The notes: a model not told the origin generated them from the sequence alone. DNA of 55,826 nt from Clostridium sp. CAG:492 (GCA_000434335.1 FR878324.1:1-55826), one strand, 5' to 3'; positions 17,818 through 28,434 are shown, counted from the stretch's first letter. Numbers and translations are program-made.

Positions 17818-19467
17818 TTATTCCATTATTTGTGATTTAACAATCTGCCATATATCGTCTTTTTCAAAGCCTTTTTGCCAAAAAGCAGCACCTGTTAAAT
17901 TATATTTTCTTATTAAATTTAATTTTTGTCTTATAGAATCTTCATCTTCTATCCACATTTTATATGTTACATTTTTATCTGTATATTCAACATATTTTTG
18001 TTGTGCACTTTCAAGCCATGTTGTTTCTGATTTTATATATTTATCTTCATTTTTCATAGCAACTACTATGCTTGTTACTTCTGAACCATTTTCTTTCCAT
18101 AATCGTGTATATAAAGGTATTCCTAATATTATTTTATTTGCTTCTACACCTTCTTGTTTTATAAATTTATTTATATTTTTTTCTACCCAATCATAAGAAG
18201 CTGTACTTCCTGCTTTTTTAGATGAACTTCCATATTGATCATATGCCATAAATACTATGTAATCCGAAACATCTCCTATGACATTTCTATCAAAACACAA
18301 AGACCAACTATCAGATCCATCTGGTTCAGTAACATCAACAGATAATGTTACATCTATATTTTCTAACTTGGGTTTTAGCTCTATTATAAATCTAGACAAA
18401 GCATCTTTATCTGTTTTGTATATGTTTTCAAAATCTATATTTATTCCATCTAATTTATATCCTTGAGCATAATTTACAATTTGATTTATAATTTCTTGTC
18501 TTTTTTCGTAATCATTTACCCATTTTGAAAATTCATCTTTTTTATCTTTACTATCATTATTGTTTTGAACCATTGCCCATACTTCATAATTATTGTTTTT
18601 TGCCCAATTAATGTAATTTATTCCGTCTATTCCAACATTTTCTTTAACTTTACTATCTTCTAAATAAAAAAATGAAGGTGCTACAACATTTATACTGTCA
18701 TATTTAGTATTTGAATCATTTTTAGGTGCTTTTGCCACTTTTGAAAAATATTCCCAAGCTATACTTATAGTTTTTTGTTCTTCTTTTTCTTCAGATCTTT
18801 CTGTTTTAAAATCTGTTAAATTTTCACTTTTTATATATCCAATTTTTCCATTATCAGTTTTTACTAATGTCCAACCTTTATAATCTTTGTTTTCATCATT
18901 TGGCACAATTGAAACTTTTGTATCATTCTTCAATTTTTCTATTGTTCTTGATAATTCAATATTTTTAGATTTAACACAAACATTCCTATTTGTTTTTGCA
19001 GTTTCTAACTTTTTATCTAAGGAATCAATTACTACTGTGTTGTACTTAGAAATATATTTTACATCTATATTATATACGCTCTCAAGAGCTGTAATTGGAA
19101 TATAGTATTCGTCATTTTGCTTTATTATTTCGCATTTTTCTGTTTTATCATTAATTGTTAATGTTTGATTATTTATATCAAAACAGGCTGTTTTTCCATT
19201 TGCTGTTGCAATTATATAGTTATATTGTTTTTCGAAAAAAATATATCTATCATAATAATTTTCAATATCATCTAAAGATAAATATATTGTTTCATTATCA
19301 TCAATTATTACTTTTCCATCCATTTTTCCTGTTACATTAGTGTAATTTATAACAAGATTTGTTACATTTTCGTTTGGATCTTTTTTGTAATTTGGTGCTA
19401 TATATAAAGCCAATCCAACTAGTGCCCCAAATATTATTACTAAAATTATATTTCTTATTATTTTCAT
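17818..19467 (-). CDS. Secreted glycoside hydrolase family 18 protein with SH3-like domain
   Basis: 549 residues. N-terminal signal or anchor helix (about 5-26). Residues 30-150 form a copper-amine-oxidase N-terminal-like module (GKVIIDDNETIYLSLDDIEN, YYIPITALESVYNIDVKY). Residues 165-225 are SH3-like (VSIVPNDENKDYKGWTLVKT, GKIGYIKSENL). The C-terminal half is the GH18 barrel with the catalytic DxxDxDxE-type motif LDGINIDFENI, preceded by YEVWAMVQ and followed by FMAYDQYG. This layout matches YaaH/SleL-like and clostridial cell-wall GH18 enzymes; cell wall or spore cortex is the likely substrate. Confidence 0.85.
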   Translation of the reverse strand: MKIIRNIILVIIFGALVGLALYIAPNYKKDPNENVTNLVINYTNVTGKMDGKVIIDDNETIYLSLDDIENYYDRYIFFEKQYNYIIATANGKTACFDINNQTLTINDKTEKCEIIKQNDEYYIPITALESVYNIDVKYISKYNTVVIDSLDKKLETAKTNRNVCVKSKNIELSRTIEKLKNDTKVSIVPNDENKDYKGWTLVKTDNGKIGYIKSENLTDFKTERSEEKEEQKTISIAWEYFSKVAKAPKNDSNTKYDSINVVAPSFFYLEDSKVKENVGIDGINYINWAKNNNYEVWAMVQNNNDSKDKKDEFSKWVNDYEKRQEIINQIVNYAQGYKLDGINIDFENIYKTDKDALSRFIIELKPKLENIDVTLSVDVTEPDGSDSWSLCFDRNVIGDVSDYIVFMAYDQYGSSSKKAGSTASYDWVEKNINKFIKQEGVEANKIILGIPLYTRLWKENGSEVTSIVVAMKNEDKYIKSETTWLESAQQKYVEYTDKNVTYKMWIEDEDSIRQKLNLIRKYNLTGAAFWQKGFEKDDIWQIVKSQIME

Positions 19468-19630
19468 ATGTACTCCTCATTTCATAAAATATGTGTACAT
19501 CATATCATAAATGTATTTTTTAGTGAAGTATTTTGTCGATATTTGTTTAATAATTTCATTTTTAATAACATTCTTATAATTTATATTTTAATAATTAATT
19601 TTGATTTTATTAATCATATCTATTAAATAT

Positions 19631-19667
19631 AAAATCCTATATGAATTATCGTTTCATATAGGATTTT
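19631..19667 (-). terminator. Terminator after pgi
   Basis: AAAATCCTATATGAA / TTCATATAGGATTTT, a 15-base perfect stem with a 7-base loop, starting next to the pgi stop codon. Confidence 0.85.
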
Positions 19668-19668
19668 T

Positions 19669-20955
19669 TTATTCATATTTACCTAATAAATTAAACATAT
19701 TTTCTTTATATTTTTCGACACCAGGTTGATCAAATGGATTTATTCCTAAAATATTTCCAGACATTGCACACGCTTTTTCAAAAAAATATATTAACTGTCC
19801 AATTGTTTTTTCATTTAGGTTATCAATATTTATAATTATATTTGGAACTCCTCCATCTATATGTGCTTTTATTGTTCCTTCCATTGCTTTTTTATTTACA
19901 TATGACAAGTTTTTTCCAGCTATATAATTTAATTCATCCAAATTTTCTTCATCATACCCTAAAACAATATCAGACTCTGTATTTTTTATATTTAATACAG
20001 TTTCAAAAATGTTTCTTCTACCTTCTTGTACATACTGACCTAGTGAATGTAAATCTGTTGTATATGTTACTCCTGTTGGAAAAATTCCACTATAATTTTT
20101 TCCTTCACTTTCTCCAAATAACTGCTTCCACCATTCCACAAAATAAAACATTTTTGGTTCATATGTTGCAAATATTTCTATATTCTTTTCTCTCTCATAT
20201 AAAATATTTCTAACAACAGCATATTTATAACAATCATTATATTTTAAATTTTCTTCATCATATTTTTCCTTTGCAATTTTAGCGCCTTGCATTATTTTAT
20301 CTATATTTATTCCCGCAACAGCCATTGGTAGCAAGCCAACTGATGTTAAAACAGAATATCTACCACCTATATTTTCTGGTATCGATAATTTTACATATTT
20401 TTCTTGCATTGCTATTTTATATAATGCACCTTTTCTTTTAGTTGTTGTTACAAAAATTCTTTTTCTTGCTTGTTCAATTCCATATTTGTTTTCCATTAAA
20501 TTTCTAAAAATTCTAAAAGCAACAGCAGATTCTGTTGTCTTTCCAGATTTTGAAATTACATTTATTGATATTTCCTTATCTGATACATAATCTATAATTT
20601 CATTTATATAATTAGGATTTAAATTATTTCCTACATATAAAACTTCTATTCCATTATTTTTATATTTACAAGTTAAGGCTTCTATTACTGCTCTGGCCCC
20701 TAAATATGAGCCTCCAATACCTATTACTATTAGAACATTCGAGTCTTTTCTTATTTTATTAGCAATTTTTTTAATTTTTTCATATTCTTTTTTATCGTAC
20801 ATTTCAGGCCAATTTATCCAGCCAGTAAATTCTTGTTTTTTGTCTGCATTTTTTTCTAATTTTTTATGTATTTCATTCACTTTTTCTGCGTATTTCATAA
20901 TATCAGAACTAGAAATCCCAGAATATTTAAAATTAACTTTTATATTACCTTCCAT
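19669..20955 (-). CDS. pgi: Glucose-6-phosphate isomerase
   Basis: 428 residues, the short form typical of Firmicutes (about 430-450). Interconverts glucose-6-phosphate and fructose-6-phosphate. Sugar-phosphate-binding motifs are GIGGSYLGARAVIEAL near 80, SKSGKTTESAVAFR near 137, and family signature 2 in the TDLHSLGQYVQEGRRNIFETV segment. The C-terminal Lys region is QPGVEKYKENMF. Probably monocistronic, with a terminator at the stop and a GGGGGAGTATTATG start region. Confidence 0.96.
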   Translation of the reverse strand: MEGNIKVNFKYSGISSSDIMKYAEKVNEIHKKLEKNADKKQEFTGWINWPEMYDKKEYEKIKKIANKIRKDSNVLIVIGIGGSYLGARAVIEALTCKYKNNGIEVLYVGNNLNPNYINEIIDYVSDKEISINVISKSGKTTESAVAFRIFRNLMENKYGIEQARKRIFVTTTKRKGALYKIAMQEKYVKLSIPENIGGRYSVLTSVGLLPMAVAGINIDKIMQGAKIAKEKYDEENLKYNDCYKYAVVRNILYEREKNIEIFATYEPKMFYFVEWWKQLFGESEGKNYSGIFPTGVTYTTDLHSLGQYVQEGRRNIFETVLNIKNTESDIVLGYDEENLDELNYIAGKNLSYVNKKAMEGTIKAHIDGGVPNIIINIDNLNEKTIGQLIYFFEKACAMSGNILGINPFDQPGVEKYKENMFNLLGKYE

Positions 20956-21052
20956 AATACTCCCCCTTTTCTTTTGTTTACTGTTATACTATATATTAAT
21001 ATTTTCTGTAATTCAAGGGATATTTAAAATTTTATTACAATACTAATTATAA

Positions 21053-22417
21053 TTAATAAATTTCTAATTGTTGACTGAACAATTTCTCCTTTGTTGTTGT
21101 AAATAAATTTAAATTATTATTTTTATGTAATATTCTTCTAATGTTCCATAAACCAAGTCCGTGTGATTCTTTATCATTATCAGTAGCTTTAGTACTATAG
21201 CCTTTTTCGAAAATTTTATCTAAATTAATATTTTGCTCTTTGTATGAATTTTCTATTATAATTAGATTTCTTTTTACTTTAAAATCTTTTCTTACTTGTA
21301 TATTTATAATTTTTTCTTCACACATTTTTGCTGCTTCTATTGCATTATCTAACAATATCCCTAGAATTCTACATAATTCATATGTTGAAATATTTAACTC
21401 ATTAAAATCTAACATTATTTCCATATTCATTCTTATGTTTTCTTCTTGTGCTTTGTAATATTTATTTGTAATTATACTATATACAGCTGGATTATTTATA
21501 ATTTTAGGATCTAATATTCCTAAATTGTTTATTTCTTTGCATTCACTTAGTACTTCATTATTCATCTGTCTAATACCTTCAATATTATTTGTTTCTACAT
21601 ACCCATCTAGTGCCTGTATAAAATTATTAAAATCATGTCTAAATCCTCGTATGCTATCATACATAATTGTTAATGTTTTGTTATATGACTCAAGATTTTC
21701 TACCTTTTTATACATTTCTTCTAATTTTGATAGCCTCATAATATCTTTCATACTTATATAAAAATATACAATTAAAGAAATGATATCTAGCCAAAATACA
21801 GTATAAGGAAAATTGCTTATAAATAACACCATCTCAGCGGCATTAAAGTAAATTAACATACATCCAATTATACATATTAAAACGATTAAACATCTATTTT
21901 TCTTACTTAAATTTGGACTTAATATTATTCCTATATCCTTTTTGATTATTATAAATAAAATAATTGCTCTAAATATAAATACAAAAAATGCAATTGACAA
22001 TCTATATGAAATGCTTGATATACACTCTGAATATGACATTGAATCTGAGTGAATTAGCCAAAATACTTTTGAGTAACTTAACTCTATTAGCAATACTATA
22101 ATTGCGTTTATAACCTCACCGAATGTACACTTTTCTATTTTTTCATTTAATACAAATTTGAATATCATCACTGTTAAAACCAATATAATTGCTCTATTGT
22201 ATGGAAATGGAATTACCGAATTAATAACTATCCTTGCTATAGATTCTGTTGCAATACCTGTAATTATTTGCCATTTACTTACCCTAGATTTAAATATTTT
22301 TACAAATAATACAACATCAAGTGAAGCAAAAAGAATTGCAATTGATAAATTTGCCAAGAACCATCCAAAAAAATTACTATTTATCATGAGGCTTTGTACC
22401 TCTAACATATCCCTCAT
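21053..22417 (-). CDS. Orphan GHKL sensor histidine kinase (AgrC/CitA-like)
   Basis: 454 residues. Six or seven membrane helices fill residues 12-225, a layout of peptide-sensing AgrC-type kinases. The H-box is RGFRHDFNNFIQALDGYV with the phospho-acceptor His near 262. The HATPase_c domain has a DNAIEAAK N-box and HGLGLWNIRRIL G-box. No response regulator, AgrD-like peptide or AgrB protease flanks it. The upstream spacer has a -35/-10 pair (TTGATT, 18 bases, TAGAAT) and Spo0A-box-like bases. Confidence 0.85.
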   Translation of the reverse strand: MRDMLEVQSLMINSNFFGWFLANLSIAILFASLDVVLFVKIFKSRVSKWQIITGIATESIARIVINSVIPFPYNRAIILVLTVMIFKFVLNEKIEKCTFGEVINAIIVLLIELSYSKVFWLIHSDSMSYSECISSISYRLSIAFFVFIFRAIILFIIIKKDIGIILSPNLSKKNRCLIVLICIIGCMLIYFNAAEMVLFISNFPYTVFWLDIISLIVYFYISMKDIMRLSKLEEMYKKVENLESYNKTLTIMYDSIRGFRHDFNNFIQALDGYVETNNIEGIRQMNNEVLSECKEINNLGILDPKIINNPAVYSIITNKYYKAQEENIRMNMEIMLDFNELNISTYELCRILGILLDNAIEAAKMCEEKIINIQVRKDFKVKRNLIIIENSYKEQNINLDKIFEKGYSTKATDNDKESHGLGLWNIRRILHKNNNLNLFTTTKEKLFSQQLEIY

Positions 22418-22672
22418 AGTTATACACCATCCTCTTATGTATTTTTTATCTTTTTAGATTCTATCACCTATATATTTCCAAAATCAATACAAAAACCTTA
22501 TAAAACTGCACTTTTCGTCGTGCTATTTTGCCTGTTTTTGACAGCATTCGACATTCTTTTACCTATTATTTATTCTAATTTACATTGTCAAATATTATGT
22601 TATTTATTTTTTCTAAAAAAAAGACTCAAATTGTTAAACATAATTTTAACAATTTAAGTCTATTTTAATTTT

Positions 22673-24167
22673 TTATGTTATATCTCTTTTTCTAAAACTA
22701 TCAAACATTGTTACTATCATAATTACTGCACAAACACCTAATACTGACAATGAAAATCCTACCGTGATATTTCCAGTTATCGTATTTACTAAGCTTGATG
22801 CAGAATATGAAATATCATTTGTAAATATTTTATCTGCTAATGATAGATTATTAAATGGTATAAATTTTATCCAATCAGCTGTTACAAACATATTAATTAT
22901 ATTAGTTATTGTCGCTCCTCCTAGATATGCTGCAATACTTATACCTACTGATACTGCTGTGTTTCTTGCTACTGTTGATAACATCATTGCTAATAATAAG
23001 AATATAAATATATCTATTGCACTTACTAAATTATATAATACATTATGTATCACATAATTTGTTGTATGTACACTTCCTGCACTTACATATAAATAATCTT
23101 GACCACTTCCAAAGAAAATATTTCCTACAACAGTACTTAATAAACTAATTATAATTGTTGTTACTAACAAAATTCCTGTATTTACAAATAATTTTGATAG
23201 CAATATTTTCCATCTTTTATTTGGTGTAAATGACCAGAATTTTATTGTTCCCTTTGATATTTCTGACGATATACTAGATCCAGCGATTATTATTATCATA
23301 ACAGCTAAAACCATCATAGTTAAACTGTTCATCATATAATCATAAATTTTTCTAGTTTTTCCAATTGAACCTCCTGCAATAGAGCCTGACATAAATGGTG
23401 GCATATTATGCTCTAATCTGTATTCGTCAATTTTTATATTGTTTTCAGCTTTTGTTAAGTCTTTTTCGTTTAAAGCTTTTGCTGTTGTTGTATCTAGTCC
23501 TGTCATAATATTTTGTTTTAATGTTGTAATTTCATCAAGAGTTGATTCTTTCCATGAATCTTCTGAATTATATGTTTTACCAATTTCATATTTTTGTTTT
23601 AGCTCTAGCTCTGACAAACTAATATCATAATCATCTTTTGTTATAGTTTCATTATTTAAGTCTGTTTTTAAATTTTCTTTTTTTATATTAATATATCCGG
23701 TTAAAATCGTCATTTTTCAATAGCTCTACTAATTTATCTACAGTAGTTTGTTCTTTTGTTGCCAAGTCTTCCTGTCCCATTGCTTTGTAGTTATATATGT
23801 TTCTTTTTAAATTTGTTATATCATTTGTTATTAGCTCTGTTTTCCAATATGTTGTATATATATTAATATCATTATCTATTGCTAATTGAAAAGCGTCAAT
23901 TTGTGCTTGTATTGAATTCTTTGATGCTTCATCTAAATTTTCTTCTGACATTTCAGTTTTTAATGATTCTATTTCAGATTTAATACTTGACTTATAATCT
24001 ATTGATGAATATATATCATCTGTTATACTATACATTTTTTTAGTTAATACTGCCATTCCTGCAGATGCAAAGAGCGATAATATTAATAATATTAGCATAA
24101 CTTTTGTTGATTTCTTTTTCATGATTTTTGTTAATTCACATGAACATAATCTAAAAAATTTACTCAT
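22673..24167 (-). pseudogene. ABC-2 type permease split by a one-base frameshift
   Basis: Two overlapping frames, 23688-24167 (159 aa) and 22673-23713 (346 aa), join into one protein of about 497 residues. The first has the cytoplasmic start, one membrane helix (about 21-42) and the start of a long extracellular loop. The second has the rest of the loop and five membrane helices (MVLAVMIIIIAGSSIS, GILLVTTIIISLLSTVVG and others). The break is at 23697-23701: TTTAACCGGATAT would read F-N-G-Y-I-N if one C were removed. The total span is 3n+1. Start overlaps the ATPase stop (ATGAGTAA), as expected of a coupled exporter pair. Confidence 0.8.
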
Positions 24168-25092
24168 CTTTTTTATCCCCCTTTGTTACATCAAAAAATA
24201 GTTCTTCAAGTGTATGTTCATTTTCATTTGCATACTCTACTTCTACATCACTTAATACTAATGTTTTTATAATGTTTGGTAATTCACCTTTATTTGCTGT
24301 TACATATACTTTTCCGTCTTTTAAATTAGCTTGTTTATTTAGTTTTTCTTTTATTATATTTATTGCATTTTCTGGTGTTTTAACTTTAAATACACATTGC
24401 ACAGTTTTTACTTCATTAGTATTATCTTCTTCATTTTCTTTTAAGTTTTCAACTTTAACTATTTTTCCTTGATTTATTACAGCAACTTTATCACACATAA
24501 GCTCCATTTCACTTAATATGTGTGATGATACTAATATTGCTGTTCCATTTTCTCTGGCTAATTTTTTTAATATATCTCTTAATTCTTTAATTCCAACTGG
24601 ATCTAATCCATTTGTTGGTTCATCTAATATTAAAACTTTTGGAGAATGTAATAAAGATAAAGCAAGTCCAGCTCTTTGTTTCATACCTAAAGAATATTTT
24701 GATACTTTTTGGTTCATGCTTTTTTTAAGTCCAACCAATTCTAATACTTTATATACTTCGCTATAATTTATATTTCTTATTTTTGCAAATAATTTTAAAT
24801 TATCTACAGCAGACATATAGCCATACATATCTGGATTTTCTACTATTCCTCCAATATATTCCATTGCTTTTTCAAAATTCTTTTTTACATCAAATCCATT
24901 TACCTTTATTGAACCTTCATCTATTGAAAGTAGTCCTAAAATCATTTTTATTGTTGTTGTTTTTCCAGCACCATTTGGTCCTAAAAATCCTAATATTTGG
25001 CCTTTTTCTACGCTAAAGCTTACATTATCAACAACTTTATTTTTTCCGTAATATTTGCTTACATTTTTTATTTCTAATACAGATTCAGACAA
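24160..25092 (-). CDS. ABC transporter ATP-binding protein (ABC-2 export type)
   Basis: 310 residues from the TTG start that follows AGGGGGTGAAAATT; the earlier GTG lies inside that ribosome binding site. Walker A GPNGAGKTT, Q-loop region, signature YSLGMKQRAGLAL, Walker B VLILDEPTNGLDP and H-loop SSHILSE are all intact, so the ATPase is functional in sequence. The C-terminal extension (about 215-310) has KVYVTANKGELPNIIKTLV, as in bacitracin/lantibiotic-type exporters. Partner of the frameshifted permease directly downstream. Confidence 0.92.
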   Translation of the reverse strand: MSESVLEIKNVSKYYGKNKVVDNVSFSVEKGQILGFLGPNGAGKTTTIKMILGLLSIDEGSIKVNGFDVKKNFEKAMEYIGGIVENPDMYGYMSAVDNLKLFAKIRNINYSEVYKVLELVGLKKSMNQKVSKYSLGMKQRAGLALSLLHSPKVLILDEPTNGLDPVGIKELRDILKKLARENGTAILVSSHILSEMELMCDKVAVINQGKIVKVENLKENEEDNTNEVKTVQCVFKVKTPENAINIIKEKLNKQANLKDGKVYVTANKGELPNIIKTLVLSDVEVEYANENEHTLEELFFDVTKGDKKDE

Positions 25093-25104
25093 AATTTTCA
25101 CCCC

Positions 25105-25713
25105 CTACATGTTATATAATGCATTTATATTGTTAAATTGCAAGTCTGCATATACAATTTTCCAAATACCATCTTTTTGCTCTAGCGTAATTGTATCTCC
25201 TTCAGTATCAAATGTTGTTTCATTTACTTTTTCTTTACTTGTGTTATCTTCAATATTTATATCTTTATATTTTTGTTTTATTGTAACTTTAGAATTAAAT
25301 GTTACTGTTACTTGATTTCCGTCAAATTTATACTCTGAAATTTTTGTTATTTCTCTTTTAAAGCTTACTGTTATTTTGCTTGTATCTACTAATTGATTTT
25401 TTAAGTATTCTGTTAATATTGTTTTTTGTAATTTTGTTGCTGAGTCATTTATTGTTTTAGTTTTTAATTCGTTTTCCATTTCTGTATAGTAATTTGTTAA
25501 ATCAACATCTTGACTTTTTTCTCCTATTGTTTGATAGTTTTCTGGTAAAGTGTAGTATTTATCTGTTATGCTTATGAATTCTTCACATGATTTTTTTATT
25601 TCTTGTTTTGATGCTTTTCTTTCATTTTCAATATTTACAGAATAGATGATTACTGCTAATATTGCTATTATGGCAAGTACTAAGCCGATATTTAGTTTTT
25701 TGATAAATTTCAT
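25105..25713 (-). CDS. Membrane-anchored protein of the ABC exporter operon, unknown
   Basis: 202 residues: one N-terminal helix (about 7-27) and an extracellular domain with helical (35-110) and beta-rich (115-200) halves. The TVSFKREITKISEYKFDGNQ and TLEQKDGIWKIVYADLQF segments give it an NTF2/SnoaL- or DUF4878-like look, but I cannot name the family. Ends 12 bases before the ATPase start and is probably its first operon gene. Confidence 0.55.
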   Translation of the reverse strand: MKFIKKLNIGLVLAIIAILAVIIYSVNIENERKASKQEIKKSCEEFISITDKYYTLPENYQTIGEKSQDVDLTNYYTEMENELKTKTINDSATKLQKTILTEYLKNQLVDTSKITVSFKREITKISEYKFDGNQVTVTFNSKVTIKQKYKDINIEDNTSKEKVNETTFDTEGDTITLEQKDGIWKIVYADLQFNNINALYNM

Positions 25714-25753
25714 TTGTGGTCCCCTTTCTAATTAAATTTAGCTAAATTATAGT

Positions 25754-27677
25754 TTATGTTTGAAATGAAGTCAAGCTTTCGTTTAGTTGTTCCCAGTCGT
25801 TCATGTTGGCTTCTAATTTCTTAGTTAGGTCTTGGAGTTGGGTTTGGATTGTGGTTAGTTGTTCGTAATTTGTGTAGATTTCTGGTTTTGTTAGTTGGGT
25901 GTTTAGGTTGGTTATTTGGTTTTCTAGGTCTGTTATGTCACGTTCTATTTTTTTTATTTTTGTGTTGATTTTGTTTTGTTCTTTTTGTTTTAGGTAGGTA
26001 TTATTTTGTGTTTTTCCTTCTTTTTCTTTTTTTTCTGGTTGGGTGTTTGGAGTTGTTGGGTTAGGTTCTGTTTCTGTTTTTGTTGATTCGTATTGTTCGT
26101 AGGTTCCGTTTGAATTGTTTTACTTGGTGTTTTGTGAATATTAGTAGTGTGTCTGCTATTTTGTTTACGAAGAATCTGTCGTGTGATACGAAGATTATTG
26201 TTCCTGTATATTCTTTTAGTAGTAGCTCTAGACTTTCTTTTCCTATTATGTCCATGTGATTTGTTGGTTCGTCTAGTATTAGTAGGTTTGGCCCTTTTTT
26301 TAGTATTTTGCATAGTTGCAATCGTACTTTTTCTCCTCCTGAGAGCATGTTTATTTTTTTGAATACGTCTTCTCCGTAAAACATAAATGCTGCTAGGGCG
26401 TTTCTTAGCTCTGTTGTTGTTAGATTTGGAAATTCTTCGCTGAAATCTTCTAATACTGTTTTTTCTGAGTCTAATAGTGCCATTTGCTGGTCGAAGTATC
26501 CTATTTGTACATTATGCCCAAATTCAAATTCGCCACTTATTTTTGGAATTATTCCTATTAGTGTTTTTAGTAGTGTTGATTTTCCTATTCCATTTTCTCC
26601 AATTATTCCTATTTTTTGACCTCTGTATACATTTAGTGATATTTTTTGTAGTGTTTTGTCATATCCTATTTCTAGATTTTTTGCAAATAATACATCTTTT
26701 CCGCTTTGTTTTTCTATTATGAAATTTGTTTTAAATGTTGTTAAATCATATTTATTTGGTGCTTCTATTTTTACCATTCGCTCTATTTGTTTTAATTTAG
26801 ACATTGCCATTTTGGCTTTTGTTGGTTTGTATTTAAATCTTGTTACTATATCATTTAAACGTTTTATTTCTTTTTGTTGATATTCATAATCTTTTAATTG
26901 TTTTTCATAATTTATCTTTTTTTGCTCTTCAAAAAATGTATAATTTCCAGAATATGCTGTTGTTACACCATATTCAATTTCATAAACTTTATTAACAATT
27001 TTATTTAAAAACATTCTATCATGAGATACTATTACTACCGATTTTGAATAGTTTTTTAAATATTGTTCAAGCCATTCTATTGTTTCAATATCTAAATGGT
27101 TTGTTGGTTCATCTAATAATAAAATATCTGGTTTACTTAGCAATAATTTTATAAATGCAATTTTTGTTCTTTGTCCTCCTGAAAACTCACTTATTTTTTT
27201 CAATTTATCTTCTGATGAAAAACCGAATTTATTTATTGCTGTTTCATATTCTTTTTTATATGTATATCCATCTAAAAACTCATATTTGTCCATTGCTTTT
27301 GAATACTCTTTTGCTAGCTCTTCTGACTTATCTGTTTGCATCTTTTCTACAATTTGTTCAATTTTTTGCTCTAAATTTGTTATTTGTTTATATACTTTTA
27401 AAATTTCGTCTATCATTGTAATTTGGTCATCTTCAAATTCCATTTGTTTTAAATAGCCTATTACCGGATTTCCTTCTTTATAAATATTAAATTTTTCTTC
27501 ACCTGTTCCTTGTGTTAATAAATCATTATTTATAATAGCTTTTAATAAAGTAGATTTTCCTGCTCCATTTCTTCCTATAATTGCAATTTTTTCTTTTTCT
27601 TTTATTTCTATATTTATTTCTTCTAAAATTGTTTCAGCTCCATATTCAACTGAACCATTTGTTATTTTAAAATTCAT
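25754..27677 (-). pseudogene. ABC-F ATPase with frameshifted C-terminal domain
   Basis: The intact frame (26061-27677, 538 aa) has two ATPase domains with Walker A GRNGAGKSTLL and GENGIGKSTLL, both signature loops (SGGQRTKIAF, LSGGEKVRLQ) and the linker between them. It ends in an unrelated basic tail after VKQF. Shifting one base at 26108-26112 restores F-N-G-T-Y-E-Q-Y-E-S and a Uup-like coiled-coil C-terminus that runs to the TAA at 25754, for about 640 residues. The span is 3n+1. Soluble translation factor or ribosome-protection protein; which drug or role is unknown. ATG at 27677 lacks a well-placed Shine-Dalgarno. Confidence 0.8.
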
Positions 27678-27740
27678 ATTAATTCTGCAAAATATGCATT
27701 CTCCTTATTTTATTTAGGTTTTTATGTTCCCTATGAACAA

Positions 27741-28370
27741 TTATTTTATTTTTTTCAATATATCCTCTTTTGTTATTTTACCTTCTCTTAAAATTGTAAT
27801 TTCGTTATCAATTACTTTTACAATTGTAGATGAAAGCCCTTGATTTGCTTTTCCTCCATCTATTATGGCATCTACTTTTCCGTCAAAGTCTTTTATTATA
27901 TCTGTAGCTTCTACCCCACTTGGCTCTCCTGAAATATTTGCACTTGGTGCTATTATTGGAAAGTCAATTTCGTTTAAAATTGAGTTTACAATTCTGTGAT
28001 TTGGTATTCGTACACCTATAGTGTCATTTCCTGCTGTAAAATATGTACCAAAATTTGGCTTTTTTTTCAAAATTATTGTAAGTGGTCCTGGTAAAAATTC
28101 ATCAATTATTTTTTTTTCCAAATTTGATGTAATTTCTGCATATTTTTTTATTTCATTTTTATTTGAAACTATTATATTTACAGCCTTTGCTCTTGGTCTA
28201 TTTTTCGCGTTATATACTTTATCTATTACTTCATTTGAAAGAGCATTTCCTCCTATTCCATATACTGTTTCTGTTGGAAAAATTATTACTCCATTATTTT
28301 TTAATATTTGAACTACTTCTTTTAGCTCTTTCTCATCTATTTTTTCTTTCCAATTATAAATTTTAGTCAT
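27741..28370 (-). CDS. Threonylcarbamoyl-AMP synthase (Sua5/YciO/YrdC)
   Basis: 209 residues from the ATG spaced 8 bases from AAGGAA; the longer frame starts upstream of that site. Makes threonylcarbamoyl-AMP from Thr, bicarbonate and ATP for t6A37 of ANN-decoding tRNAs. YrdC motifs are VIIFPTETVYGIGGNAL, KNRPRAKAVNIIV, FLPGPLTIIL, GVRIPNH and PIIAPSANISGEPSG. Shorter than full Sua5 (about 340), so a TsaC-type single-domain enzyme. No tsaBDE genes are in the window. Confidence 0.92.
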   Translation of the reverse strand: MTKIYNWKEKIDEKELKEVVQILKNNGVIIFPTETVYGIGGNALSNEVIDKVYNAKNRPRAKAVNIIVSNKNEIKKYAEITSNLEKKIIDEFLPGPLTIILKKKPNFGTYFTAGNDTIGVRIPNHRIVNSILNEIDFPIIAPSANISGEPSGVEATDIIKDFDGKVDAIIDGGKANQGLSSTIVKVIDNEITILREGKITKEDILKKIK

Positions 28371-28434
28371 TTTACCATTTCCTTTCTGCATTATAATTTA
28401 GCATATTTTTTATTATTTATCAATAATATTGGAA

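Noticed and set aside
25990..26313. 107-residue basic frame overlapping the ABC-F gene
   Set aside because: Its Lys/Arg/Thr-rich content is a shifted reading of the ABC-F coding strand; the third frame gives the sensible C-terminus.
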